A stretch of 64,000 bases of DNA from Candidatus Pelagibacter sp. (lineage in GTDB: Bacteria > Pseudomonadota > Alphaproteobacteria > Pelagibacterales > Pelagibacteraceae), in contig JAOIVP010000001.1 of assembly GCA_028224115.1 (NCBI GenBank), positions 1 to 64,000 of the forward strand, given 5' to 3'. Under the pieces are notes generated by a model that was given only the letters and a program-made list of their open reading frames with translations, did no database searches and was not told the origin of the DNA. Below are positions 17,635 to 27,115 of this stretch, piece after piece (position 1 is the stretch's first letter; each line of letters starts with the position of its first letter). The position numbers were made by a program, and so were the translations under genes.

Positions 17635-18251
17635 ACTTTTTGAATTAAAGAAGCACTATTGTTTGTGGGTTTGTTTACATCCTTTGATACTTCATGAAAG
17701 ATTAGATCAGGTTTATTACATTCTTTTAAGAAAGCTGAACCTTGTAATTCTAAGTTTAAGTATCGATTAACATCTGTTTGATTAATAATTACTGGTTGTC
17801 GGTGATGAATTTCACTAATGTTATCTTTAGCCTCTTCTGTAATTAAACAAAATTGATCGTCTTCATAAATTCCTGCAAAGAATATTGGATTAGTATCTTT
17901 TCTTGTAAAGTAATGTGGAGTTTTTTCTTTCTCTTCTCTTTTCCATTCATAAAAACCATCTGCTACTGCAACACATCTATTATTCTTAATTAATTTTTTA
18001 AATGAAACTTTCTCATCAATGGTCTCTAGTCTTGCATTAATTAGAGCTTTAAAATCTTTATCTTTAGCCCAACTTGGAATTAAGCCCCATTTAAGAGCCT
18101 CCAATGTATTTCCATTTTTGTATTTTTTAATCACTGGAAGCTTTTGATAAGGATGAGCATTATAATTTTCAGTATCCTCTACTTGAATTGCAGATTTAAC
18201 TAACTTGCTAGTTTTGGTAACTGGATTTTTAACCACATATCTTCCACACAT
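17631..18251 (-). CDS. yedK: SOS response-associated peptidase (SRAP/HMCES, YedK)
   Basis: YedK-type proteins form a covalent link with abasic sites in single-stranded DNA. The catalytic Cys is residue 2 (MCGRYV), the conserved Glu is in DGFYEWKREEKEKTPHYF near residue 100, and the His is in EIHHRQPVII near residue 145. The length of 206 is normal. It forms a unit with the small secreted protein and the amine-oxidase-like gene. Confidence 0.96.
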   Translation of the reverse strand: MCGRYVVKNPVTKTSKLVKSAIQVEDTENYNAHPYQKLPVIKKYKNGNTLEALKWGLIPSWAKDKDFKALINARLETIDEKVSFKKLIKNNRCVAVADGFYEWKREEKEKTPHYFTRKDTNPIFFAGIYEDDQFCLITEEAKDNISEIHHRQPVIINQTDVNRYLNLELQGSAFLKECNKPDLIFHEVSKDVNKPTNNSASLIQKV

Positions 18252-18297
18252 AAATTTTATTTTAGCAAATAGAATAGATTAAGTCGATATGATGGTT

Positions 18298-19479
18298 TTA
18301 AGCATATTGGCCCGCAACATAACCAGAAGACCAAGCCCACTGAAAATTATACCCACCTAAATGTCCAGTTACATCCACAACTTCTCCAATAAAGAATAAA
18401 TTATTGTGTTTATTAGACATCATTGTTTTTGAGGATAACTCCTTAGTATCAACTCCCCCTAAAGTCACCTCTGCAGTTCTATACCCTTCTGATCCTGTTG
18501 GATTGATTAGCCAAGAATTTATATTCTCACTTAGTTGTTTTAATATTTTATTAGATAATTCTGAAATATTTCCACTCACATTATTTTCACTGCAAATTAT
18601 TTGAGCTAATCTTTTTGGTAAAATTTCACTTATAATATTTAAAATATCAAATTTTGGATTTAACTTTCTTTTTTCCTCTAATAGTTGATAAACATTTAAT
18701 TTTGGTGAGAGATTAACTTTAATATTATCCCCTTGTTTCCAATAAGATGAAATTTGCAATATGGAAGGACCACTTAAACCTCTGTGTGTGAATAACATTC
18801 CTTCTTGAAACAAAACTTTATTAAAAGATACAATTGCTTCAACAGAAAGTCCTGTTAACTCTTTACAAATCTCTAATATCTTTTCATTAAATGTTAAAGG
18901 CACTAATGCTGGTAAGGTTTCAATAATATTATGATCAAATTTCTTAGCAATTTCGTAACCAAATGGAGTGGCGCCAATTTTAGGAACTGATAATCCACCA
19001 GTTGCAACAATCAACGACTCTGATGAATATTGTTCAGTTTCAGTTGAAACAAGATATTGATCATTGTCTTTTTCAATATTTTTAATAATAAATTCTTTTA
19101 AAATAGTAACATTTGTCAACTCACATTCTTTAAGTAACATTTCAACAATTTGTTGTGCGCTATGATCACAAAATAATTGTCCTAATTTTTTTTCATGAAA
19201 TTTAATTTCATACTTATTAATCAAATTAATAAAGTCATTTTGAGTATATTGACTTAACGCTGATCTTACGAACTTAGGGTTTTGTGAAAGAAATTTACTT
19301 GGATTAGTATTGATATTAGTAAAATTACATCTTCCCCCGCCAGAAATTCTTATTTTTTCACCAATTTTTTTATAATGATCAACGAGCAAAACTTTACGGC
19401 CACGTTTTCCAGCTTCAATGGCACTCATCATGCCAGCAGCGCCTGCTCCAACTATAATTACATCGTATTGAATACTCAT
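18298..19479 (-). CDS. HI0933-like flavoprotein (BaiN/RdsA family)
   Basis: 393 residues. DVIIVGAGAAGMMSAIEAGKRG is the N-terminal FAD fold, with RISGGGRCNFTN near residue 45, a motif of this family. The C-terminus has EVTLGGVDTKELSSKTM and GEVVDVTGHLGGYNFQWAWSSGYVAG, which closes over FAD. Members are NAD(P)-linked flavin oxidoreductases of mostly unknown substrate. It is 15 bp downstream of the SulP transporter. Confidence 0.9.
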   Translation of the reverse strand: MSIQYDVIIVGAGAAGMMSAIEAGKRGRKVLLVDHYKKIGEKIRISGGGRCNFTNINTNPSKFLSQNPKFVRSALSQYTQNDFINLINKYEIKFHEKKLGQLFCDHSAQQIVEMLLKECELTNVTILKEFIIKNIEKDNDQYLVSTETEQYSSESLIVATGGLSVPKIGATPFGYEIAKKFDHNIIETLPALVPLTFNEKILEICKELTGLSVEAIVSFNKVLFQEGMLFTHRGLSGPSILQISSYWKQGDNIKVNLSPKLNVYQLLEEKRKLNPKFDILNIISEILPKRLAQIICSENNVSGNISELSNKILKQLSENINSWLINPTGSEGYRTAEVTLGGVDTKELSSKTMMSNKHNNLFFIGEVVDVTGHLGGYNFQWAWSSGYVAGQYA

Positions 19480-19494
19480 TATTATTAGTGAGTT

Positions 19495-21120
19495 TTATTT
19501 ACCAAATATTTTTAATTTAACCCCATAATCAATTGCTAAACTGTAATCAGGGTCGTCATCACTATCAACAACCAACTGACCTGTTTTACTTAAAAGCTTA
19601 TGACAATCTTTAGTTAAATGTCTTAATTTAATTTTTTTTCCAAAACTATTATATTTATGAGCCACATCTTCAATTGCCTTTAGAGCAGACTGATCAATTA
19701 CTCTAGATTTTGCAAAATCAATAATTACTAATTTTGGATCTTGTTCAGGATTAAATAGTTCTAAAAAACTATTTGCTGAACTAAAAAACAAAGGTCCTTC
19801 AATTTCATAAACCTTAGCACCCTTATCTGTTTTTGAAGGTCTCTCAATAGCTCTAATTCTTGAAGCTGTTTTCCATGCATAAACTAATGCAGAAACAATA
19901 ACTCCAACAATCACCGCAACTGCTAAATCTTCTAACACAGTTACAACTGTTACAAGCACTGTAACTAGTGCATCACTTTTTGGAACCATCATTAAAAACT
20001 TAACTGAATTCCAAGCAAAAGTTCCAATCACCACCATAAACATGACCCCTACTAAAGCTGCAATAGGGATCATCTCTATATAGTTTGATGTATACAAAAT
20101 AAAAATTAATAAAAATACTGCAGCAGCAATACCGGCTATACGAGTTCTACCACCCGATCTTACATTGATCATTGATTGACCAATCATGGCACAACCACCC
20201 ATTCCACCAAAAAAACCAGTAACTGAATTTGCAAATCCTTGAGCTAAGCATTCTTGGCTAGCACCACCTCTTTTATTAGTTATCTCTCCTACTAAGTTTA
20301 AAGTTAATAAACTCTCTATTAGTCCAATTGATGCTAAAATAAATGCATAGGGGAAAATAATCTTTAAAGTTTCAAAATTCAAAGGAACATTTGGAATTGA
20401 AAAATTAGGCAAACCTCCTTTAACACTTGCTAAATCGCCAACACTTGGAATATCAATTTTAAGAGCAAGAACTAATACAGTTATTAAAAGTATTGCGACT
20501 AAAGTCGATGGAACGACCTTTGTAATTTTAGGTAAAAACCAAATTACAAACATGGTTAGTAATACAAATAGTATAGAATAAAGTAATATGTCTCCTGAAA
20601 TCCAAACAGATTGTCCAAGATCATTTATAGTTTTAAACTGACTTAATTGAGAAATACCTATCACGATTGCAAGACCATTAACAAAACCTAGCATCACAGG
20701 TTCAGGTACCATCCTTATAAATTTTCCAAGTTTAAAAACACCTGCTATCAATTGTAAAATTCCCATTAAAACAACAGTTGCAAATAAGTATTCAGCACCA
20801 TGTTCTGTTACTAATGAAACCATCACCACAGCAAGAGCACCCGTTGCACCTGATATCATTCCAGGTCTTCCACCAAACACTGCAGTAATTAATCCAACAA
20901 TAAATGCTGCGTACAAACCAGATAAAGGGGCAACACCTGCAACAAAAGCAAAAGCAATAGCTTCAGGAACTAAAGCAAGCGCTACTGTTAATCCTGATAA
21001 AATTTCTACCTTAAATAAAGAAAAAGAAACTCCACCTTTTGGAATATAGTTCTGAGCATTAAAACTTAAAGATTTTGCAAGTTCTAACATTGCCTTAGAC
21101 GGAGGTGTGGTTTTTTTCAT
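19495..21120 (-). CDS. SulP-family anion transporter with STAS domain
   Basis: 541 residues: an 11-14-span permease (GLTVALALVPEAIAFAFVAGVAPLSGLYAAF near residue 50 is the SulP signature) followed by a cytoplasmic STAS domain (residues about 435-540, with IIDFAKSRVIDQSALKAIEDV). SulP carriers move sulfate, bicarbonate or dicarboxylates. In this lineage either sulfate or bicarbonate is plausible, and the sequence cannot decide. Confidence 0.93.
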   Translation of the reverse strand: MKKTTPPSKAMLELAKSLSFNAQNYIPKGGVSFSLFKVEILSGLTVALALVPEAIAFAFVAGVAPLSGLYAAFIVGLITAVFGGRPGMISGATGALAVVMVSLVTEHGAEYLFATVVLMGILQLIAGVFKLGKFIRMVPEPVMLGFVNGLAIVIGISQLSQFKTINDLGQSVWISGDILLYSILFVLLTMFVIWFLPKITKVVPSTLVAILLITVLVLALKIDIPSVGDLASVKGGLPNFSIPNVPLNFETLKIIFPYAFILASIGLIESLLTLNLVGEITNKRGGASQECLAQGFANSVTGFFGGMGGCAMIGQSMINVRSGGRTRIAGIAAAVFLLIFILYTSNYIEMIPIAALVGVMFMVVIGTFAWNSVKFLMMVPKSDALVTVLVTVVTVLEDLAVAVIVGVIVSALVYAWKTASRIRAIERPSKTDKGAKVYEIEGPLFFSSANSFLELFNPEQDPKLVIIDFAKSRVIDQSALKAIEDVAHKYNSFGKKIKLRHLTKDCHKLLSKTGQLVVDSDDDPDYSLAIDYGVKLKIFGK

Positions 21121-21150
21121 CTAGTAATTGATTTTTAACTTTTTAATTAA

Positions 21151-21696
21151 TTAAATTGACTGTCTTTTAATTAACTCTTCAATTTGTTCAATCATTACCT
21201 TGGATGATTTCATTGCAGGGTAAATTTCTTGAGCTTTTTGATAACTTCTCTTTGCTTTATCGTAATTCTTTAATTGTATATTAACCATACCTTGTCCTGC
21301 TAAAGCTCCAAAATGTCTTTCTTCTAATTCTAACACTTTATCAATATCATCTTGAGATTTTTGAAATTCTCCAATCATATAAAATACAGTTGCTCTTTTA
21401 TTCCAAGCCTCCGCCCAACTTGGATCTAATTCAATGGCTTCTGTAAAAACATCGATGGCTCTATTCAATTGTTGATCTTGAACTAGTCTTGATCCTTCAT
21501 CTAAAATAGATGTTAGTTTTTGATCGGTTGGATGAGTGCTCCATAACATCCAAATTTGCTGAGCAATTCCTGATGATAAAGATGGAATGTTTTTTTTTAA
21601 TTCTAAGAATAATTTATCCAGCTCAACATCTCTATCATTTGCACTTAAAGTTGTAGTTGAAAGAAATAAAATAATAATTGATAGAATCTTTTTCAT
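21151..21696 (-). CDS. secreted TPR protein
   Basis: I take the Met at 21696 (MKKILSIIILFLSTTTLSAN), which gives a clean signal peptide; the frame could start five codons earlier. About 181 residues. Three tetratricopeptide units are visible (AIDVFTEAIELDPSWAEAWNKRA, FQKSQDDIDKVLELEERHFGALA, YDKAKRSYQKAQEIYP). Such periplasmic TPR proteins serve as adaptors; the partner is unknown. Confidence 0.85.
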   Translation of the reverse strand: MKKILSIIILFLSTTTLSANDRDVELDKLFLELKKNIPSLSSGIAQQIWMLWSTHPTDQKLTSILDEGSRLVQDQQLNRAIDVFTEAIELDPSWAEAWNKRATVFYMIGEFQKSQDDIDKVLELEERHFGALAGQGMVNIQLKNYDKAKRSYQKAQEIYPAMKSSKVMIEQIEELIKRQSI

Positions 21697-21729
21697 TAAA
21701 AACGATAACAAAAAAATAATATTAAGTCT

Positions 21730-22338
21730 TTATAGATTTTCTAAGATAGCTTTTTTTAGAGTGTTACTAATGATTATTGTGCCTTGGTCATTTGGATGCA
21801 TGCCATCACTTAAATTAAATTCAGGTTTTTGAGCTACACCTTCAAGTAGAAATGGAATTAATTGCAACTTATACTTTTTTGATAAGTCAGAGAAAATTGT
21901 ATCGAAAGATTTTTTGTATTCAAAACCATAAGATGTTGGTGCAATCATTCCAGCAATAATTACTTTAATATTTTTGCTTTTTGCAATTTTAATTATTTCT
22001 TCTAAATTATTTTTTGTCTCCTTAGGGTTAATACCTCTAAGCATGTCGTTAGCTCCAAGGCATAAAATCATAAGATCAATACTAGGCTCTGATAAAGTCC
22101 ACTCAGCTATATTTAGACCTCCCGCAGAAGTGCTACCTGAGACACTGCCATTAATAATTTCTATGTTGTGACCTTCTAATTCTAAACTATTTTGTAAAAC
22201 TACTGATAAATGTTGCTCATTCGGTAAACCATAACCAGCCATTAAACTATCTCCAAATAATATGACTTTTTCTATTGCACTCACTTTTATGGTGACTAGA
22301 CAGAGTACAATTATTTTAATAATAAAACTTTTATTCAT
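21730..22338 (-). CDS. tesA: arylesterase / lysophospholipase L1 (TesA, GDSL family)
   Basis: Start chosen at 22338 (MNKSFIIKIIVLCLVTIKVSA), a signal peptide; the longer frame to 22431 runs into the divergent ABC gene. The 202-residue product has ILFGDSLMAGYGLP (block I, catalytic Ser), GSVSGSTSAGG, LCLGANDMLRG and DGMHPNDQG (catalytic Asp and His), as in periplasmic E. coli TesA. It is divergent from ybbA, with the two start codons overlapping by 2 bases. Confidence 0.93.
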   Translation of the reverse strand: MNKSFIIKIIVLCLVTIKVSAIEKVILFGDSLMAGYGLPNEQHLSVVLQNSLELEGHNIEIINGSVSGSTSAGGLNIAEWTLSEPSIDLMILCLGANDMLRGINPKETKNNLEEIIKIAKSKNIKVIIAGMIAPTSYGFEYKKSFDTIFSDLSKKYKLQLIPFLLEGVAQKPEFNLSDGMHPNDQGTIIISNTLKKAILENL

Positions 22339-23002
22339 GAGCATTCTTCTTAAATTAAATAAAGTAAATCTTAAATACCAAACTGGTAAAGACAATATCA
22401 GAGTTTTAAAAGATATTAACTTAACTACCAAGAAAAAAGAGACAATCTCTATTGTTGGTGAAAGTGGGTCAGGAAAAACTAGTCTTATAATGTTAATTGG
22501 AGGATTGGAAAAAGCTACTTCAGGAAAAATTTTTTTTCAAAATCATGAAATTACAAAATTGAATGAAGATGAAGTTTCAGAAATAAGAAGAAAAAATATT
22601 GGAATAATATTTCAGTCATTTTATTTAATCCCAAATTACTCTGCGGTTGAAAACGTAGCCTTAACTCTCGAACTGAATAAATTTAAGAGCCCTGAAAAAG
22701 AGGCAAAGCTATTATTAGATCGATTTGGACTAAGCCATCGATTTAATAATTTACCAAGTCAACTATCTGGGGGTGAACAACAAAGAGTTGCTATAGCACG
22801 AGCGATTGCAATGAAGCCTGAGTTGATCTTAGCAGATGAGCCCACTGGAAATCTAGATACTGAAAATTCAGTAATGATTTCAGATATATTATTTAAATAT
22901 GTCAAAGAAGAAGGCTCCTCATTAATCATGGTAACTCATGATCCTAAATTAGCTAATAAAGCAAAACGAAAAATTAGAATTAAAGATGGAAAAATTAAAT
23001 AA
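22337..23002 (+). CDS. ybbA: ABC transporter ATP-binding protein, YbbA type
   Basis: Start at 22337 (MSILLKLNKVNLKYQTG), 221 residues. Walker A is GESGSGKT, the signature is LSGGEQQRVAIARA, and Walker B is LILADEPTGNLD, typical of the LolD/MacB-type subfamily. It lies divergent from tesA and overlaps the FtsX-type permease by 17 bp, the same tesA-ybbA-ybbP order as E. coli, which supports a linked function in envelope lipid or lipoprotein handling. Confidence 0.93.
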   Translation: MSILLKLNKVNLKYQTGKDNIRVLKDINLTTKKKETISIVGESGSGKTSLIMLIGGLEKATSGKIFFQNHEITKLNEDEVSEIRRKNIGIIFQSFYLIPNYSAVENVALTLELNKFKSPEKEAKLLLDRFGLSHRFNNLPSQLSGGEQQRVAIARAIAMKPELILADEPTGNLDTENSVMISDILFKYVKEEGSSLIMVTHDPKLANKAKRKIRIKDGKIK

Positions 23003-25523
23003 TCCATCAGAACTAAATTTAATTTTTAGATATGCTTTAAAAGATTTAAGCAGAAATTATAATAAACTATCTAGTATCATAGTAACACTTTTTATTAGTC
23101 TTTTTATTTTAAGCGCCATCTTCACAATTGAAGATAGCTTAAAAAAAGAACTTAATGATAATGCTAAAGCATTGTTGGGAGGAGATCTTGAGATTGATTA
23201 TAATCGTAATAAAGGAAATCTTGAACTAGTTGATAAAGTAAAAGAATTTGCAACAATTTGTCAAATGATTGAGTTCAGTACAATGGTCTCAACAAACAAT
23301 AGAGAGAAAAACAAATCTCTTTTTACAAGAATAAAAACAGTAGATACTAAATATCCTTTATATGGGGATGTTAATTATGAGCCAGCTGGAGCATTTGATA
23401 GAATGCATAACGAACCGAATACATTGTTAATTAATGAAAGTTTATCAAAAAATTTAAACCTAAAAATTAATGAAAAAATTAAAGTCCAAAATCAATTATT
23501 TACAATTATTGGAATTGTAAAATCTGTTCCAGATGTAAGTGGTTTTGTTGCATTTGGAGATTGGGCCCTTGCAGGTGAACAAACATTAGAAATTTTAAAA
23601 CTAAATGGAATTGGTAGTTTTTTAAATTATGAGTACAAAGTAAAGTTTGACCCAACTGCTGATGCTGACAAACTAGAAAAAAAAATTGAAAATATATTTA
23701 AAGATGATCAAAAAGTTAAGCTTAGATACCCTGAAAATTCAGCTAGTGGATTAAAGAGAATTATCAATAATTTTTCACAGTTTTTATCATTAGTCTCAAT
23801 AAGTGCGATGCTGATTGCTGGAATTGGAATAGCAAACACTCTTTTATCTTTTATCAATCAAAACAATATGTCCATAGCAGTTAGAAAAGCTGTTGGATTT
23901 TATTCAGGCAACATAAAGACACTTTATTATCTTCAATTATTAATCTTACTTTTAGTAATTACAACTTTTGCTTACGGCTCAAGTTTTTTAATTGTGCCTA
24001 TTGTAGATCAATATTTATCAGACGGATTAGGACTTAATGTTTCGCCAGTTTTTTCAGTTTTAAATTTTATTAAAATATTTTTAGTTGGATTGTTAGTTCT
24101 TGTAATTTTTTCAATTCCAACCATAAGTTCAATTGATCAGGTAAAAGCGTCAAATTTATTTAGAAATGTATTTCAAAACTTAGAATTTTATTATTCAAAA
24201 AAATCTATAACTTTAAGTCTAATATTATTATCTATTTTAGTATTATTGTTCAGTTTTGGGTCTGAAAGACCTATTTATAGTCTTGGATATTTTGTAGCTT
24301 TTTTTGTTTGTTTAATTGTATTTTTTCTACTTTCAAAAATAATTATTTATTTCTTAAAAAAATTTAAATCTACCTCTAATATTTCTTTAAAAGTATCTAT
24401 TAAGAATATTACCCAAACAAAAAGTATTACGCCAATTACAATTATGTCTTTGGGTTTAGGAGTAACTTTATTATTAACTCTAGCTTTAGTTGGAACCAAT
24501 TTTAAAAGAGAAATAGCTAAATCTATACCTGATATCGCCCCTGACTATTTTTTTGTTGGAATTCAAAAAGGAGAAAAAAAAATATTTGAAGAAAATATAT
24601 TAAAAATGGATGCTAAAGCAAAAATTGAAGTGGTACCAATGGTGTCCTCTGGAATTATTAAAATTAATGGTGTTAACCCAAATACATATATTAAATCAGA
24701 TAATGATAGTTATTGGGTAATTGGTAGCGATAGAAGATCCTCTTGGGTAGATGATATTCCAGAAGACAATCCTTTAACTGAAGGTGTGTGGTGGGATCTT
24801 ACTAAACCTGACAAACTTCAAATTTCCTTAGATGCAGAAGTTGCAAAAAATTTAAATATTAAATTAGGCGATGTGTTCACACTTAATATTTATGGTAGAG
24901 AAATTGATGGTGAGATAGTTAATTTTAGAGCAGTTGATTACCGTGATCTTAGTATTAATTTTGCAATGTTATTTAATCCTCAATTTGCAAACAATATTCC
25001 TCATGAATATTTAGCAACAGCTAAATTTGAAATGATCGACAAGTTTGATGAGACTTCGATGCTTGAAGTACTTCCAAGCTTATCCATGATTAAGATTGCA
25101 GATTATTTGAATAAAGTAACCGATGTTTTAAATAAAGTTTTTATAGCTGTAACCCTTATTTCAACAGTTACCATTATTATAGGATTAATTGTTATTTCTA
25201 GCGCTATTATGGTTCAAGGAAAGGTTAAAGAATATCAAAACTTAGTTTTTAAAATTTTAGGATTTTCCAAAAAAGAAGTTATTTTTTCATCCCTAATTGA
25301 ATTTGTAATAATTTTTAAATCAGTAATATTAATTGCTATAATCTTTGCTGTAATTGCATCTAAATTTATAATGGAGAATATTTTTGAATTAGTTTGGGCT
25401 TTTGATTTTAAAGTATTGATTTATCTTAGTTTATCAATTGGCACTGTTACATTACTTTTAATCATGCTAACAAATCTTAAATACTTAAATCCTAAGGTTT
25501 ATCCATTAATAAGAAACCAGTAA
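22986..25523 (+). CDS. ybbP: FtsX-type ABC permease, YbbP type
   Basis: 845 residues. An N-terminal helix (residues 25-50) precedes a large periplasmic domain with KALLGGDLEIDY, a phrase typical of YbbP proteins. Two FtsX blocks follow, at about 255-380 and 730-845, with extra helices between 410 and 465 and a second periplasmic domain in between. This is the duplicated architecture of YbbP/LolE-like permeases. It is the partner of the overlapping ATPase. Confidence 0.92.
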   Translation: MEKLNNPSELNLIFRYALKDLSRNYNKLSSIIVTLFISLFILSAIFTIEDSLKKELNDNAKALLGGDLEIDYNRNKGNLELVDKVKEFATICQMIEFSTMVSTNNREKNKSLFTRIKTVDTKYPLYGDVNYEPAGAFDRMHNEPNTLLINESLSKNLNLKINEKIKVQNQLFTIIGIVKSVPDVSGFVAFGDWALAGEQTLEILKLNGIGSFLNYEYKVKFDPTADADKLEKKIENIFKDDQKVKLRYPENSASGLKRIINNFSQFLSLVSISAMLIAGIGIANTLLSFINQNNMSIAVRKAVGFYSGNIKTLYYLQLLILLLVITTFAYGSSFLIVPIVDQYLSDGLGLNVSPVFSVLNFIKIFLVGLLVLVIFSIPTISSIDQVKASNLFRNVFQNLEFYYSKKSITLSLILLSILVLLFSFGSERPIYSLGYFVAFFVCLIVFFLLSKIIIYFLKKFKSTSNISLKVSIKNITQTKSITPITIMSLGLGVTLLLTLALVGTNFKREIAKSIPDIAPDYFFVGIQKGEKKIFEENILKMDAKAKIEVVPMVSSGIIKINGVNPNTYIKSDNDSYWVIGSDRRSSWVDDIPEDNPLTEGVWWDLTKPDKLQISLDAEVAKNLNIKLGDVFTLNIYGREIDGEIVNFRAVDYRDLSINFAMLFNPQFANNIPHEYLATAKFEMIDKFDETSMLEVLPSLSMIKIADYLNKVTDVLNKVFIAVTLISTVTIIIGLIVISSAIMVQGKVKEYQNLVFKILGFSKKEVIFSSLIEFVIIFKSVILIAIIFAVIASKFIMENIFELVWAFDFKVLIYLSLSIGTVTLLLIMLTNLKYLNPKVYPLIRNQ

Positions 25524-25937
25524 TTAAAATTTAGTAATTTTACTTTCTAAAGACATTAAATTTAATTCAACTTTTAACTTGGGAAATCTTTTTTTGATTT
25601 CTTTTTTTAGCTTAGAAAATGAGTCTTCATGAATTTTTTTTTCATTTGTAACGTTAAATTCTTTTTTTCCATTTGCTATTTTTGCAGCTCCACAATCTTT
25701 ATGATTAATCACAATCAATTTTTCTATTTTATGTAATTGAATAGAAGTAGCTAAATTATTATAAAATGTTTTGTGCCATTGTTTAAATTTGTTGTGTGTA
25801 ACTCCTACAGCTGCACCTGCAATTGTAAAAGCACTATATTTACCCGTTAATTTTTTTTTCTTTAAATAATTATAAACTAAATGTTGAAATCTTGGGTCCA
25901 TACAAGATAGCACCATTGCTTTATATTTTGATTTCAT
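25524..25937 (-). CDS. small beta-carbonic anhydrase-like protein
   Basis: 137 residues. VLSCMDPRFQHL near residue 9 gives the zinc Cys, Asp and Arg (CxDxR), and INHKDCGAAKI near residue 80 gives the second zinc ligands (HxxC). These are the beta-CA zinc site. The protein is about 60-80 residues shorter than typical beta-carbonic anhydrases, and the C-terminal helical half is short, so activity is not certain. Its ATG overlaps the stop of the SOUL gene by one base. Confidence 0.7.
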   Translation of the reverse strand: MKSKYKAMVLSCMDPRFQHLVYNYLKKKKLTGKYSAFTIAGAAVGVTHNKFKQWHKTFYNNLATSIQLHKIEKLIVINHKDCGAAKIANGKKEFNVTNEKKIHEDSFSKLKKEIKKRFPKLKVELNLMSLESKITKF

Positions 25938-26503
25938 TAATTTATCTCAACCTTAAACATTGCTTCATTTCTTCTGTTCATTGGAAGGGTAAACGGACTG
26001 TCATATGTTGCTCTAATAGGTAAGCTTATAATTGATATATTATTTTTTTTTAATTCCTTTTCTAAAATTTGTTTGTGTTTTAAGAAATTATTATCTGATG
26101 CTCGCCCAGAATATCTTAACACAGCATAATATCCTCCTTCGATGTTAATAATTTTTACATCTTCCCTAAGTGGATTTGGCACATTTTCAGAATTAAATTT
26201 TGAAGGTAAATAAAATTGCATAGTCATATTACCTTTTTTTTCAACTTGAGTAACTGGTGTTGTCATTGCAATTTTTTCTTGAGTTTCGTTTCTACCAGAT
26301 ATGTAGTTAAATAATTTTCTAAAATTACTATCTATGCCAGCTCTAGAAGTTTCTACAGCTAAACGATCTGAATATTTTCTAATCTCATATACTTCATTTT
26401 TATCAATGATCTCATATTTTGCTTCCTCATTAGCCATAACTTTAGAATACTGAAGAATAAATAAAGTACAAAATATAAGAATTAATGATTTTTTTAACAT
26501 CAT
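25937..26503 (-). CDS. SOUL-family heme-binding-like protein, secreted
   Basis: 188 residues with a signal peptide at residues 1-24 (ending VMANEEA). AKYEIIDKNEVYEIRKYSDRLAVET, KIAMTTPVTQVEKKGNMTMQFYLP and DVKIINIEGGYYAVLRYSGRA match the SOUL/HBP family, small heme- or porphyrin-binding proteins. In bacteria the role is unclear; most members lack the animal heme-binding His, so binding is not certain. It is cotranscribed with neighbours on either side. Confidence 0.85.
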   Translation of the reverse strand: MMLKKSLILIFCTLFILQYSKVMANEEAKYEIIDKNEVYEIRKYSDRLAVETSRAGIDSNFRKLFNYISGRNETQEKIAMTTPVTQVEKKGNMTMQFYLPSKFNSENVPNPLREDVKIINIEGGYYAVLRYSGRASDNNFLKHKQILEKELKKNNISIISLPIRATYDSPFTLPMNRRNEAMFKVEIN

Positions 26504-26506
26504 GAA

Positions 26507-27061
26507 TTACAAGACTTTATATTCAAAATTTTGTGTAGTTTCATTAATTTGAATTAACTTAGCTCCATTTCTTTCATGGAATTTAGTTGCCATATCAGTA
26601 AGTGGGGAAAGTGTAACTAATCTATTTAAATGATTAGATTTTTTGATCTTTTTAAACACTTCTTTTACTATTAATTTTCCACCACCCTTCTTTTTTGACC
26701 ATACAGTATAAGCAATTGCTATTTGACCACCAGATTGGTCTCTCATAGCAGTTTGCAAAAATGCATCAGTACTTAATTTTTCCAATTCATCCACACTTTT
26801 TGGAACTTTATTAGTGTAAGCAAAACACATAACAGCATGAATTTCACCTAGGTATTCAACACCATATATTTTTCTACCATATCCAGTTCTAAAATTGTTA
26901 TCTAGTTCTGGTCTTACAGGATCTTCTTCAATATTACATTCTTTAAGCTCAACAAGTTTAGCACCTTTAACCCAGCCAAAAAAGTTATCAATATTTTTAC
27001 TTAATACTTGTCTATTTTTTCTTAGTCTTGCTTTAATTCTTGGATTAAATTTTTTTTTCAT
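26507..27061 (-). CDS. conserved protein with GNAT-like features
   Basis: 184 residues, soluble, with a very basic N-terminus (KKKFNPRIKARLRKNRQ). GGKLIVKEVFKKIKKSNHLNRLVTLSPLTDMATKFHERNGAKLIQIN resembles the C-terminal half of GNAT acetyltransferases, where a helix ends in FHERNGA (compare FYErlGF). The acetyl-CoA P-loop is poor (KKKGGGKLI). It is unassigned. Confidence 0.6.
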   Translation of the reverse strand: MKKKFNPRIKARLRKNRQVLSKNIDNFFGWVKGAKLVELKECNIEEDPVRPELDNNFRTGYGRKIYGVEYLGEIHAVMCFAYTNKVPKSVDELEKLSTDAFLQTAMRDQSGGQIAIAYTVWSKKKGGGKLIVKEVFKKIKKSNHLNRLVTLSPLTDMATKFHERNGAKLIQINETTQNFEYKVL

Positions 27062-27115
27062 ATCTTAACTGGTTTTATCTTAACATTTATTAAAAATTAA
27101 AGGTTTGTAAATAAA

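Noticed and set aside
18404..18604. 66-residue ORF opposite the HI0933-like gene
   Set aside because: A shadow frame on the other strand, without ribosome site or neighbours.
22262..22336. 25-residue extension of the YbbA frame
   Set aside because: It lies within the tesA signal-peptide coding region on the other strand; the ATP-binding domain begins at the Met at 22337.
22339..22431. 31-residue extension of the TesA frame
   Set aside because: It runs into ybbA, and the signal peptide is only proper when started at 22338.
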